From Chloroflexota bacterium (GTDB lineage: Bacteria; Chloroflexota; Anaerolineae; Caldilineales; Caldilineaceae), in assembly GCA_016861025.1 (NCBI GenBank), contig BOKO01000002.1, positions 434,001-498,000 on the forward strand: a DNA stretch of 64,000 nt. The letters are read 5' to 3'. Each line of letters begins with the position of its first letter. Position 1 is the stretch's first letter. The notes under the pieces were generated by a model. That model saw only the letters and a list, made by a program, of their open reading frames with translations, ran no database searches and had not been told where the DNA came from. The translations under genes and the position numbers were made by a program. Below are positions 10,363 through 22,275 of the stretch, piece after piece.

Positions 10363-11406
10363 ATGGCAACAACAAGTGCGTCGCAACCCAAAGCATACGA
10401 TCTGCTGAGCATGGGGCGTTCTGGCATTGACCTGTACGCCAATGATATCGGCGTGCCCTTTGTCGAGATCAAGAGTTTCGCCGCCTACGTAGGTGGATGC
10501 CCGACCAACATCGCGGTCGGCGCGCAGCGGCTGGGCTTGCGCACCGCGTTGCTGACGGCGGTTGGGCCGGATCGAGTGGGCGATTTTATCGTGCATTTTC
10601 TGAACAAAGAGCGCGTGGCGACGGAGTACATCCCGCGTAAGCTGGGGCATCGCACCAGCGCCGTGTTGCTTGGCATCGAGGGGCCGGATCGCTTCCCGCT
10701 CACCTATTACCGGGACAACTGCGCCGACAACGAGCTGACTATCGATGATGTGCGCGCGTCGCCGATCAATGATTGCAAGGTGTTGTTAATCGCTGGCACT
10801 AACCTGAGCCAGGAGCCGAGCCGCAGCGCCACGCTCTACGCCGCCGAGACCGCACGGAACGCTGGCGCAACGGTGGCGCTCGATCTAGATTTTCGCCCCG
10901 ACCAGTGGCGCGACCCGCGCAGCTACGCCATCAACATGCGTACATTGCTGCGGCTTGTCGATATTGTGTTGGGCACCGAGGATGAGATCAACGCCGCCAT
11001 GCTCAGCGAGGCCGGCCAGATTGAGTTGACGCACTCACAGGTTTCCGATGCGCGCGTGGCCGGCGATGTAGAAACGGGGATCGCCACGCTGTTGACATTG
11101 GGGCCACAGGTGCTGTTGCAGAAGCGCGGGGCGGCGGGTGCACGCGTGCATCTCGTGCAGCCATCGGGCGCAGTCGAGCACTTCGATGTGCCCGGTTTTC
11201 CGGTCGAAGTCTTCACCATCCTGGGCGCGGGCGACGCCTTTGCATCCGGCGTCATCTATGGGTGCGTGCAAGGGTGGGATTGGTATAGAACCGTGCGGCT
11301 TGCCAATGCCTGCGGCGCCATCGTGGTGACCAAACATGGCTGCGCCAACTTCACGCCGACGCTGGCGGAGGTGGAGGCGTTCGTGGCAGGGCGCGGCGGG
11401 TGGTGA
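10363..11406 (+). CDS. iolC: 5-dehydro-2-deoxygluconokinase
   Basis: Phosphorylates 2-deoxy-5-keto-D-gluconate at C6 with ATP. The 347-residue PfkB-family kinase has the N-terminal GRSGIDLYANDIGVPF, the AYVGGCPTNIAVGAQRLG signature near residue 45, and the C-terminal ILGAGDAFASGVIYG near 285 with the catalytic aspartate. Length and motifs match stand-alone IolC, not an IolC-IolJ fusion, which matters because no aldolase gene is present. The start is ATG 10363. It lies between iolB and iolD in the order expected for an inositol operon. Confidence 0.93.
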   Translation: MATTSASQPKAYDLLSMGRSGIDLYANDIGVPFVEIKSFAAYVGGCPTNIAVGAQRLGLRTALLTAVGPDRVGDFIVHFLNKERVATEYIPRKLGHRTSAVLLGIEGPDRFPLTYYRDNCADNELTIDDVRASPINDCKVLLIAGTNLSQEPSRSATLYAAETARNAGATVALDLDFRPDQWRDPRSYAINMRTLLRLVDIVLGTEDEINAAMLSEAGQIELTHSQVSDARVAGDVETGIATLLTLGPQVLLQKRGAAGARVHLVQPSGAVEHFDVPGFPVEVFTILGAGDAFASGVIYGCVQGWDWYRTVRLANACGAIVVTKHGCANFTPTLAEVEAFVAGRGGW

Positions 11407-11413
11407 AAGACAG

Positions 11414-11513
11414 ACTTGGGGTGGTTGGATTGTAGGGTTGGTGGGGTGTTCAGGTTGTGGAGAAATCAGGTTGTGAAAAATGACAACTCGAAAACCCTGA
11501 CACCCTACCACAT
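11414..11513. repeat. Word-repeat gap between iolC and iolD
   Basis: The left side reiterates GGTTG/GTTGG words and GGTGGGGTGTTCAGG. The right side (11491-11513) contains CCCTGACACCCTACCAC, its approximate reverse complement. It forms an imperfect hairpin between the iolC stop and the ribosome-binding site of iolD. Confidence 0.45.
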
Positions 11514-11516
11514 CAA

Positions 11517-13436
<1,920 letters not shown>

Positions 13437-13440
13437 TTGG

Positions 13441-13472
13441 AATTGTGAATGGTGAAGGGTGAATTGTGATGT
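13441..13472. repeat. GTGAATT-type word repeat
   Basis: Reiterated GTGAAT/GGTGAA words directly after iolD. The same words form the hairpin at 45653-45739. Here only one arm is present and it abuts the GC-rich tandem hairpins. Confidence 0.5.
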
Positions 13473-13530
13473 AGCGGCGGCTCGCAGCCGCCGGTTCACT
13501 GTAGCGGCGGCTCACAGCCGCCGGGCCACG
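13471..13530. repeat. Two tandem 30-bp units, each a hairpin
   Basis: Units at 13471-13500 and 13501-13530 both begin GTAGCGGCGGCTC and contain CGGCGGCT/AGCCGCCG stems with a three-base loop. They differ mainly in their last bases. They resemble REP-type elements between iolD and mmsA. Confidence 0.75.
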
Positions 13531-13563
13531 GTCAACCAGGGAAGGTGTTGGATTGGCGAACAC

Positions 13564-13582
13564 GGGCGGTTGAGAACCGCCC
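13564..13582. repeat. GGGCGGTT hairpin
   Basis: GGGCGGTT (13564-13571) and AACCGCCC (13575-13582) form an 8-bp perfect stem with loop GAG, 24 bases before the mmsA start. There is no T run, so it is more like a REP element than a terminator. Confidence 0.55.
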
Positions 13583-13606
13583 CTACGATCATTTGGAGAG
13601 AAGGAA

Positions 13607-15070
<1,464 letters not shown>

Positions 15071-15076
15071 GGCTAG

Positions 15077-15145
15077 AGATTGGAGAGTAGAGATTGGAGA
15101 TTGGCGTTGCGCCTATAACAATCTCCAATCTCTACTCTCCAATCT
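15077..15145. repeat. Perfect 27-bp-stem hairpin, AGATTGG family
   Basis: The left arm 15077-15103 and right arm 15119-15145 are exact reverse complements over 27 bases, with a 15-base loop (15104-15118). The arms are built from AGATTGGAG and AGAGTAG words. It lies between mmsA and the transporter genes; no T run follows directly. Such a stem would be very stable in RNA and could mark a processing or stability boundary. Confidence 0.85.
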
Positions 15146-15161
15146 TCGCTAAAGGTTGATC

Positions 15162-15179
15162 ATGAGCCGTCAGGCTCAT
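15162..15179 (+). other. Short hairpin with downstream T-rich tract
   Basis: ATGAGCC (15162-15168) and GGCTCAT (15173-15179) form a 7-bp stem with loop GTCA. A pyrimidine-rich tract (TTTTCTTTCTTTT) follows about 15 bases later. This may cause partial termination between the enzyme and transporter halves of the operon; it is not a canonical terminator. Confidence 0.35.
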
Positions 15180-15228
15180 TGTCAATAACGGTTTTCTTTC
15201 TTTTCAACCATCACAAGGAGAATCCACC

Positions 15229-16239
<1,011 letters not shown>

Positions 16240-16240
16240 G

Positions 16241-16397
16241 TTGGAGATTAGGAGATTGGAGATTAGGTGATTGAGCAATTGCGAGATTTCTGGAGCGAGT
16301 TGCGCCTTCACGATGGGAGTTATCCCGTGCGCGACAGCAACTGCACCGAACTCCAAATCTCCAATCTCCAATCTCCAATCTCTTAATCTCTCAATCA
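16241..16397. repeat. Word-repeat inverted repeat, AGATTGG family
   Basis: Left arm words GGAGATTAGGAGATTGG (16241-16285) and right arm words CCAATCTCCAATCTCC (16351-16397) are partly complementary around an unrelated ~65-base centre. It fills the gap between the binding protein and permease genes. Confidence 0.7.
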
Positions 16398-16420
16398 CAC
16401 TTTCACGGAGAGAACCTGAC

Positions 16421-17473
16421 ATGACAAGTAGCACGCTCCCCAAGCAAAGCGACGAGCGGATAGTGCAAGCTGGACTGCTTAAGCGCCTGCTGACAAGGCC
16501 GGAACTGGGAGCGCTAGGCGGCGCGCTCCTGGTCTGGCTGATCTTTGCATTCCTGGCCGGCAACCGCGGCTTTCTCACGCTGCAAGGCACGGCTTCCTAT
16601 CTGGAAGTCTCCTCCTATCTGGGCATCCTGGCAGCCGCCATTGCCCTGCTGATGATCGGCGGCGAATTTGACCTGTCGATCGGGTCGATGATCGGCGCGG
16701 CGGGCGCCACCATCGCCGTGCTTAGCTCTGTATTTGGCGTCCCGCTCTGGCTGGCGGCGTTGATTGCACTGGTTGTCGCCTTGTTGGTCGGGTTCATCAA
16801 CGGCACGATGGTCATTCGCACCAAACTGCCGTCGTTTATCATCACCCTGGGCAGCCTTTTTATTCTGCGCGGTCTGACGATCGCCTTGACGCGCATCTTC
16901 ACCGGGCGCACGCAGATCGGCAGCCTTGACCAACTCCCTGGCTACGATGTTCTGCGTCTGCTTTTCGGCGGTTCGATCCCGATCGGCGGCGCTAACTTTC
17001 CGATCTCGATTGTCTGGTGGATTGCGATCACGGCGCTGGCGACATGGGTGCTGATGCGCACGCGGTTTGGCAACTGGATTTTCAGCGCAGGCGGCAACGC
17101 CGACGCCGCGCGCAACGTCGGCGTGCCCGTGAATCGCGTCAAGATCACGCTTTTTATGGCGACGGCGACAGCCGCCTGGCTGGTGGCGACGATCCAGCTC
17201 ACGGTCGTCAAATCCGCAGACACGCTGCGTGGCACACAACAGGAGTTTATCGCCATTATTGCAGCCGTGATCGGCGGCAACCTGTTGACGGGCGGCTACG
17301 GTTCGGCGATCGGCGCAGCGCTTGGCGCCCTCATTTTTGGCATGGTGCGCCAGGGCATCGTCTACGCAGGCATCGACGCCGACTGGTTCCAGGTGTTCCT
17401 GGGGGCAATGTTGATCGTCGCCGTGTTGGTCAACAACTTCATCCGCGACCGGGCGGAGAAAGCGAGGCGCTAA
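16421..17473 (+). CDS. Sugar ABC transporter permease (RbsC/BPD_transp_2 type)
   Basis: 350 residues with about 8-10 membrane helices. Family segments: IGGEFDLSIGSMIGAAG near residue 80, GFINGTMVIRTKLPSFIITL near 125, IFSAGGNADAARNVGVPVNR near 222, and AAVIGGNLLTGGYGSAIGAALGALIFG near 285. The ATG at 16421 is preferred because the longer frame reads through the intergenic word-repeat; a GGAGAG site lies about ten bases upstream. It pairs with the binding lipoprotein before and the ATPase three bases after, forming a CUT2-type importer. Confidence 0.92.
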   Translation: MTSSTLPKQSDERIVQAGLLKRLLTRPELGALGGALLVWLIFAFLAGNRGFLTLQGTASYLEVSSYLGILAAAIALLMIGGEFDLSIGSMIGAAGATIAVLSSVFGVPLWLAALIALVVALLVGFINGTMVIRTKLPSFIITLGSLFILRGLTIALTRIFTGRTQIGSLDQLPGYDVLRLLFGGSIPIGGANFPISIVWWIAITALATWVLMRTRFGNWIFSAGGNADAARNVGVPVNRVKITLFMATATAAWLVATIQLTVVKSADTLRGTQQEFIAIIAAVIGGNLLTGGYGSAIGAALGALIFGMVRQGIVYAGIDADWFQVFLGAMLIVAVLVNNFIRDRAEKARR

Positions 17474-17476
17474 CCG

Positions 17477-18361
17477 ATGGCTACCACACCTTTATTGGAA
17501 GTGCGCAATATCTCCAAATACTTCGGCAGCGTCATTGCTCTCAACGATGTTTCGATGACCGTCAACGAAAGCGAAGTCATGTGTCTGCTTGGCGACAACG
17601 GCGCTGGCAAGTCGACGCTCATCAAAATCCTGTCGGGTGTCCATAAACCCAGCCAGGGTGAGTATCTGGTCGAGGGAAAACCGGTCGACTTCAATTCTCC
17701 GCGCGATGCACTCGATCATGGCATCGCCACTGTCTACCAGGACCTGGCGATGATCCCGCTGATGAGCATCACGCGCAACTTCTTCCTCGGCTCGGAGCCG
17801 ACCAAAGGCTGGGGACCGTTCCGCCGCTTCGACATCAATTTCGCCAGCCAGACCGCGCGCAGCGAGATGGCGAAGATGGGCATCGATATTCGTGACCCGT
17901 CGCAGCCGGTCGGCACCCTCTCCGGCGGCGAGCGCCAGTCCGTGGCGATTGCGCGCGCCGTCTATTTCGGCGCCAAGGTGTTGATCCTCGACGAACCGAC
18001 CGCGGCGCTGGGCGTCAAACAGGCTGGCGTGGTGCTGCGCTACATTGCGCAGGCGCGCGCGCGCGGGCTGGGCGTCATCTTCATCACCCACAACCCGCAC
18101 CATGCCTACGCCGTCGGCGACCGCTTCACCATTTTGAAGCGTGGGCGCACTTTCGGCACCTTCACCAAAGATGAGTTGAGCCGCGAGGAGATGGTGCGCA
18201 TGATGTCGGGCGCCGATGAGCTGGACGCACTGAGCCACGAGTTGAGCGAGTTCGCCCGCCGCGACGCCGCTGCCGCCCGAATCGATGAGCAACTGGTCGA
18301 GGCGCTGGAGGAAGCGGAGGAGTTGTTTGAAAAAGAAGGTTCGCCGCTCAAGGAAGGATAG
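17477..18361 (+). CDS. Sugar ABC transporter ATP-binding protein (single-domain, CUT2 type)
   Basis: 294 residues. Walker A GDNGAGKST near residue 38, Q-loop YQDLAMIPLMS near 93, signature LSGGERQSVAIARA near 150, Walker B VLILDEPTAALG near 172, and switch His in FITHNPHHAYAVGDRF. RbsA-type ATPases are usually tandem double domains (~500 residues); this is the half-size form, which would act as a homodimer. The last ~45 residues are acidic (EALEEAEELFEKEG). It starts three bases after the permease stop. Confidence 0.93.
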   Translation: MATTPLLEVRNISKYFGSVIALNDVSMTVNESEVMCLLGDNGAGKSTLIKILSGVHKPSQGEYLVEGKPVDFNSPRDALDHGIATVYQDLAMIPLMSITRNFFLGSEPTKGWGPFRRFDINFASQTARSEMAKMGIDIRDPSQPVGTLSGGERQSVAIARAVYFGAKVLILDEPTAALGVKQAGVVLRYIAQARARGLGVIFITHNPHHAYAVGDRFTILKRGRTFGTFTKDELSREEMVRMMSGADELDALSHELSEFARRDAAAARIDEQLVEALEEAEELFEKEGSPLKEG

Positions 18362-18370
18362 ACAAGCGAC

Positions 18371-18940
18371 ATGGCAGAACTGACAGCCTGGCAAATCTAC
18401 GACCTGCTCAATCGACGCGGTGGTCCGCTCTGGCTTTCCGGCTGCGATCTTAGCGCCGCGCATCTGCGTGGGGCGCATCTCGTCGATGCTGACTTGAGCG
18501 CCGCCAATTTGCAACGCGCCAATTTGGGCGGCGCCAACCTTGAGCGCGCCAATCTTACCAACGCCGACCTTGAAGGCGCGGACTTGACCGGCGCCAGTCT
18601 GGTCGGCGCTAATTTGACCGGCGCCAGACTTGTACGCGCCAATCTTTCTGGCGCCAACCTGCGCGATGCCACCATCAATCGCGCAGACCTGACAGAAGCG
18701 CTATTGGTCGACGCCAATCTGCGCAACGCCCATTTTGTCGAATCGATCTTGCAGCGCGCCGATCTCGGCGACGCCAATGCCCTCAAAGCGATCTTCAAAG
18801 GCGCCGATCTGCGCGCTGCCAACCTGAGCAACGCCAATTTCACCAATGCCAACTTCTTCGACGCTCAACTGGATGGCGCCATGATGGAAGGCGCGCATCT
18901 GCGCGGGGCAATGAAGCCGAATGGCGACATCTATCCATGA
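18371..18940 (+). CDS. Pentapeptide-repeat protein
   Basis: 189 residues, almost entirely A(N/D)LxxA pentapeptides from about residue 22 to the end, for example ANLERANLTNADLEGADL. These fold into a right-handed quadrilateral beta helix. The first ~20 residues (ELTAWQIYDLLNRRGGPLWL) resemble the short helical leader often found before such repeats. It sits nine bases after the transporter ATPase and 22 bases before a dehydrogenase gene, so it is co-transcribed with inositol genes. Its role there is unknown; it has no signal peptide and is probably cytosolic. Confidence 0.9.
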   Translation: MAELTAWQIYDLLNRRGGPLWLSGCDLSAAHLRGAHLVDADLSAANLQRANLGGANLERANLTNADLEGADLTGASLVGANLTGARLVRANLSGANLRDATINRADLTEALLVDANLRNAHFVESILQRADLGDANALKAIFKGADLRAANLSNANFTNANFFDAQLDGAMMEGAHLRGAMKPNGDIYP

Positions 18941-18962
18941 CAAGAGCACGGTGCATACGACT

Positions 18963-20123
18963 ATGTCCCAAACAATCGGCATCGGCGTGATCGGGATGGG
19001 GTGGATGGGCGAGGCGCACAGCCGCTCCTATCGCTCCATCCCCGATCGATTTCCCGCCAGTAAGATTCAGCCTCGACTCATCATCTGCGCCGACCCGGTG
19101 GAGGCGCGCGCTCGCAATGCGCAGGAGCGATTCGGCTTTGAGCGCTACACCATCGACTGGCGTGAGGTGATCGCCGACCCGGCGGTGCAGGCGGTCAGCG
19201 TGACTGCACCGAACGGGATGCACCTGGAGATCAATCGGGCGGCCGCAGCAGCCGGCAAGCACATTCTCTGCGAGAAACCGGTCGGACGCTTCCCTGAGGA
19301 GACGCTGCTCAGCGATGAAGCTGCGCGTGCAGCGGGTGTGATCACCTTTGTCGGTTTCAACTACCGCTGGGCGCCGGTCGTGCAATATGCGCAGCGACTG
19401 CTTCAGGAAGGCAAGCTAGGTCGCATCACGCACTATCATGGCCGCTTTCTCAACGGCTATGCCAGCAATCCAAATGGCTTTCTTTCCTGGCGCTTTGATG
19501 AGGCGCAGGGATTAGGCACGCTCGGCGATCTGATGTCGCACGTCATCGACATGGCGCACATGCTCGCCGGGCCGATTGCGTCGCTCACCAGCGACCGCGA
19601 GATCTTCATCCGTGAACGGCCTATCCCACAGCCAGGCGTCGGAACGCATTATGACGTGGGCGGCGCTGAAGGTCCCAAAGGCGAGGTGACGAACGAGGAT
19701 TTTGTCAGCGCGCTGGTGCGCTTCGCCAACGGCGCGCACGGCTATCTGGAAGCGTGCCGCGTGATCAATGGCGCCAAGTGTGACATGTCCTTTGAGATTC
19801 ATGGTGCAAAAGGCGCGATCAAATGGAGCTTTGAGCGCATGAACGAGCTGCAGCTCCAGTGGCGCAACGATGCCAACCCGGCGGAAGACGGCTACACCAC
19901 GCTGCTGAGTGGACCTGCGCACCCCTATCACGGCCACTTCAACCCAGGGTGGGGCACTGGGCTTGGCTACGACGACCTGAAAGCAATCGAGGCGTATAAT
20001 TTTCTTCAGGCAGTGACGACAGGCAAACAGGGCGAGCCAGGCTTTGCCGCCGCCGCCGCCGTCGCCCGCGTCCAACAGGCAATGATTCGCTCCTGGTCGA
20101 GCGGTGGCTGGGAGCAGGTGTAA
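18963..20123 (+). CDS. Gfo/Idh/MocA-family oxidoreductase
   Basis: 386 residues. N-terminal Rossmann motif GVIGMGWMGEAHSRSY, the family EKP motif in ILCEKPVGRFPEET near residue 105, and FVGFNYRWAPVVQYAQ near 130. The C-terminal half has GTLGDLMSHVIDMAHMLAG, with the His expected in the active site. The ATG at 18963 avoids overlap with the upstream gene; an upstream in-frame start at 18921 would overlap by 20 bases. It is one of three such dehydrogenases in the island; likely an NAD-dependent cyclitol or sugar dehydrogenase, substrate unknown. Confidence 0.87.
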   Translation: MSQTIGIGVIGMGWMGEAHSRSYRSIPDRFPASKIQPRLIICADPVEARARNAQERFGFERYTIDWREVIADPAVQAVSVTAPNGMHLEINRAAAAAGKHILCEKPVGRFPEETLLSDEAARAAGVITFVGFNYRWAPVVQYAQRLLQEGKLGRITHYHGRFLNGYASNPNGFLSWRFDEAQGLGTLGDLMSHVIDMAHMLAGPIASLTSDREIFIRERPIPQPGVGTHYDVGGAEGPKGEVTNEDFVSALVRFANGAHGYLEACRVINGAKCDMSFEIHGAKGAIKWSFERMNELQLQWRNDANPAEDGYTTLLSGPAHPYHGHFNPGWGTGLGYDDLKAIEAYNFLQAVTTGKQGEPGFAAAAAVARVQQAMIRSWSSGGWEQV

Positions 20124-20205
20124 CCATCGCGCTGATTTGCACGGGACGGCTTTTGAGAAGGCTGGTCAGGGCAGGTTGGCGCCAAAATGAAAGCAGAGCA
20201 GTCAA

Positions 20206-21219
20206 TTGAAACAGATACAAATTGGCGTCATCGGCGTCGGTGGGATGGGTGAACGTCATGCGCGCAACCTGACCCAGGAAGTTGGCGCAGCGCGCGTCGT
20301 GGCGCTGTCCGATGTCGATGCGGAGCGCACCGCGTATGTGGCGGCGATGTGTGGCGCCGACCACACGTTCACCGATGGGTTTGATCTAATCCATCACCCG
20401 GATGTTGAAGCCGTGCTGATCGCTGCGCCGGATCGCTTTCACGCATCGCTCACGCAGGCGTGTCTGGACGCAGGCAAGCCAGTCCTGTGTGAGAAGCCGC
20501 TGGCGCAGAGCGCAGCGGAGGCAAAGCGCCTGGTGGATGCTGAGGTTGCAGGAGGGCGGCGGCTCATCCAGGTCGGCTTGATGCGCGAGTACGACCCGGC
20601 GCATCTCAAAGTCAAACAGATGATCGACAGCGGCGCGTTGGGCAAGGCGCTCGCCTTTGGCGGGGTGCATGTCAATGCTGGCTCGCTTACGCCGCGCACC
20701 ATCGAAGATGTGATCGTCAACTCCGCAGTGCACGATTTGCACTCGGCGCGCTGGATGATGGGGGACGAGGTGGTGCGCGTTTACACCAGCTACGCACCCT
20801 ACCGCGCCGACCACCTTGATACGGCGCGCCTGGTGTTGATTCAGCTTCATTTTCGCAGTGGCGCAGTGGGTCACATCGAGTGCAACGTTGAGGCTGGCTA
20901 CGGTTACGAAGTGGATGTCAAACTGACCGGCGAACGCGGCTCAGTCGAAACCAGCTCGCTGCAAAGCGCCGTGGTGCGGGCGAACAACCAGCGTGGGCAG
21001 TGGGTGGAGGAGGATTGGTTGCAGCGTTTTGAGGTTGCGTATATCCATGAGGTGCGGGCGTGGGTGCATTCTCTCCAGGCTGGCGTTGCAACCGGCCCCT
21101 CGGCGTGGGACGGCTTTGTGTCGTTGTTGGTGGCTGACGCCTGCATTGCCTCCGCCAAATCGGGGCAGCCGGTGGACGTGGACATTCCGGCAATGGCGGA
21201 GATGTATCGACGCAAATGA
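20206..21219 (+). CDS. iolG: myo-Inositol 2-dehydrogenase
   Basis: Oxidises myo-inositol to scyllo-inosose with NAD. The 337 residues show GVIGVGGMGERHARNL, VLCEKPLAQSAAEAKRLVDAE near 95-115, the typical RRLIQVGLMREYDPAHLKVK near 120-138, and VNSAVHDLHSARWMMGDEV with the catalytic His-Asp region. This VG(L/F)MR(E/R)YDP pattern is the closest match to IolG among the three dehydrogenases here. The start appears to be TTG 20206; the nearby ATG at 20187 is out of frame. It precedes iolE, as expected for consecutive pathway steps. Confidence 0.85.
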   Translation: MKQIQIGVIGVGGMGERHARNLTQEVGAARVVALSDVDAERTAYVAAMCGADHTFTDGFDLIHHPDVEAVLIAAPDRFHASLTQACLDAGKPVLCEKPLAQSAAEAKRLVDAEVAGGRRLIQVGLMREYDPAHLKVKQMIDSGALGKALAFGGVHVNAGSLTPRTIEDVIVNSAVHDLHSARWMMGDEVVRVYTSYAPYRADHLDTARLVLIQLHFRSGAVGHIECNVEAGYGYEVDVKLTGERGSVETSSLQSAVVRANNQRGQWVEEDWLQRFEVAYIHEVRAWVHSLQAGVATGPSAWDGFVSLLVADACIASAKSGQPVDVDIPAMAEMYRRK

Positions 21220-21240
21220 CGATAGTCGGTCTTGGGTGAC

Positions 21241-21269
21241 TTGAGAGTTGAGAGTAGAGATTGGAGATT
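21241..21269. repeat. Single-arm AGATTGG word repeat
   Basis: TTGAGAGTTGAGAGTAGAG followed by ATTGGAGATT, between iolG and iolE. Only one orientation is present, so no hairpin forms with itself. It matches the arm sequence of the 15077-15145 element. Confidence 0.6.
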
Positions 21270-21304
21270 CGCGCGCGAACCTCCTTGGGGCAGAGAAAAA
21301 TCCT

Positions 21305-22243
21305 ATGACAAACAGCGAAATCAAAGTTGGCAACGCGCCCTGTTCGTGGGGCACGCTGGAGTTTGAGAACATCGGCAGCCAGACCATCGACTATCAAACC
21401 ATGCTCGATGAGTTGGTTGCCACCGGTTACACCGGCACAGAATTGGGCGACTGGGGCTTTATGCCGACAACGCCGGTGGATCTGGCGGCAGCGATGACCC
21501 AGCGTCAACTTGCCATGAACGGCGCCTTTGTGCCGGTGGCGCTGCGCAACGCCAGCGCGCATGAAGCGGGCGTCGCTGCAGCGTTGCGCACGGCGCGATT
21601 GCTGGCTGAAACCGTCCGTCTGACGCAGCAAACCAATGCGCCTTTCATTGTGCTGGCGGACGACAACGGCGCTACGCCGGTGCGCACGCAGAACGCAGGC
21701 CGCATTACGCCGGAGATGGGTCTGAGCGACGATGAATGGGAGACCTTCAGCCGCGGCGCCGACCGCATTGCGCAGGCTGTCTACGCCGAGACGGGATTAC
21801 GCACGGTCTTTCATCATCATTGCGCCGGTTTTGTGGAAACGCACGCCGAGATCGAGCGGTTGCTGGCGCTCACCGACCCGGCGTATCTTGGTCTCGTCTT
21901 CGACACCGGTCACTATGCCTACGGCAATGGCGGCTGCACTGGCATTGCTGCGGCGCTCGATGCGTTCGCCGACCGCATCTGGTATGTCCACTTCAAGGAT
22001 TGCAGCGAGACAGTGCGCATCCAGGCGTGCGCCGAAGGATGGGACTACTTTACGGCAATCCGACATGGCATCTTTTGCGAGCTGGGGCAAGGGTGCGTCG
22101 ACTTTGCGGCAGTGCTGGGCTGGCTGAAGGCGCACAACTACCAGGGCTACATCACGGTCGAGCAGGACGTGCTGCCGGGCATGGGCAGCCCCAAAGCGAG
22201 CGCCGCGCGCAATCGAGCTTTTCTGCGCACCATTGGCTTGTAG
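21305..22243 (+). CDS. iolE: Inosose dehydratase
   Basis: Dehydrates scyllo-inosose to 3D-(3,5/4)-trihydroxycyclohexane-1,2-dione. The 312-residue TIM-barrel protein of the xylose-isomerase-like family begins KVGNAPCSWGTLEFEN. It has TGYTGTELGDWGFMP near 40, FHHHCAGFVETHAEIERLL near 175 (metal-binding His/Glu), GLVFDTGHYAYGNGG near 200, and WYVHFKDC near 235. The ATG at 21305 is used because the upstream frame runs through the intergenic repeat. iolG lies upstream and another dehydrogenase 32 bases downstream. Confidence 0.88.
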   Translation: MTNSEIKVGNAPCSWGTLEFENIGSQTIDYQTMLDELVATGYTGTELGDWGFMPTTPVDLAAAMTQRQLAMNGAFVPVALRNASAHEAGVAAALRTARLLAETVRLTQQTNAPFIVLADDNGATPVRTQNAGRITPEMGLSDDEWETFSRGADRIAQAVYAETGLRTVFHHHCAGFVETHAEIERLLALTDPAYLGLVFDTGHYAYGNGGCTGIAAALDAFADRIWYVHFKDCSETVRIQACAEGWDYFTAIRHGIFCELGQGCVDFAAVLGWLKAHNYQGYITVEQDVLPGMGSPKASAARNRAFLRTIGL

Positions 22244-22275
22244 CCAGCTTGTAGCCAGATTGAAAAGAGCACAAC

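Noticed and set aside
13471..13530. Two 30-bp repeats considered as CRISPR
   Set aside because: The units abut with no spacers, only two copies exist and no cas genes are near; they are hairpin repeats.
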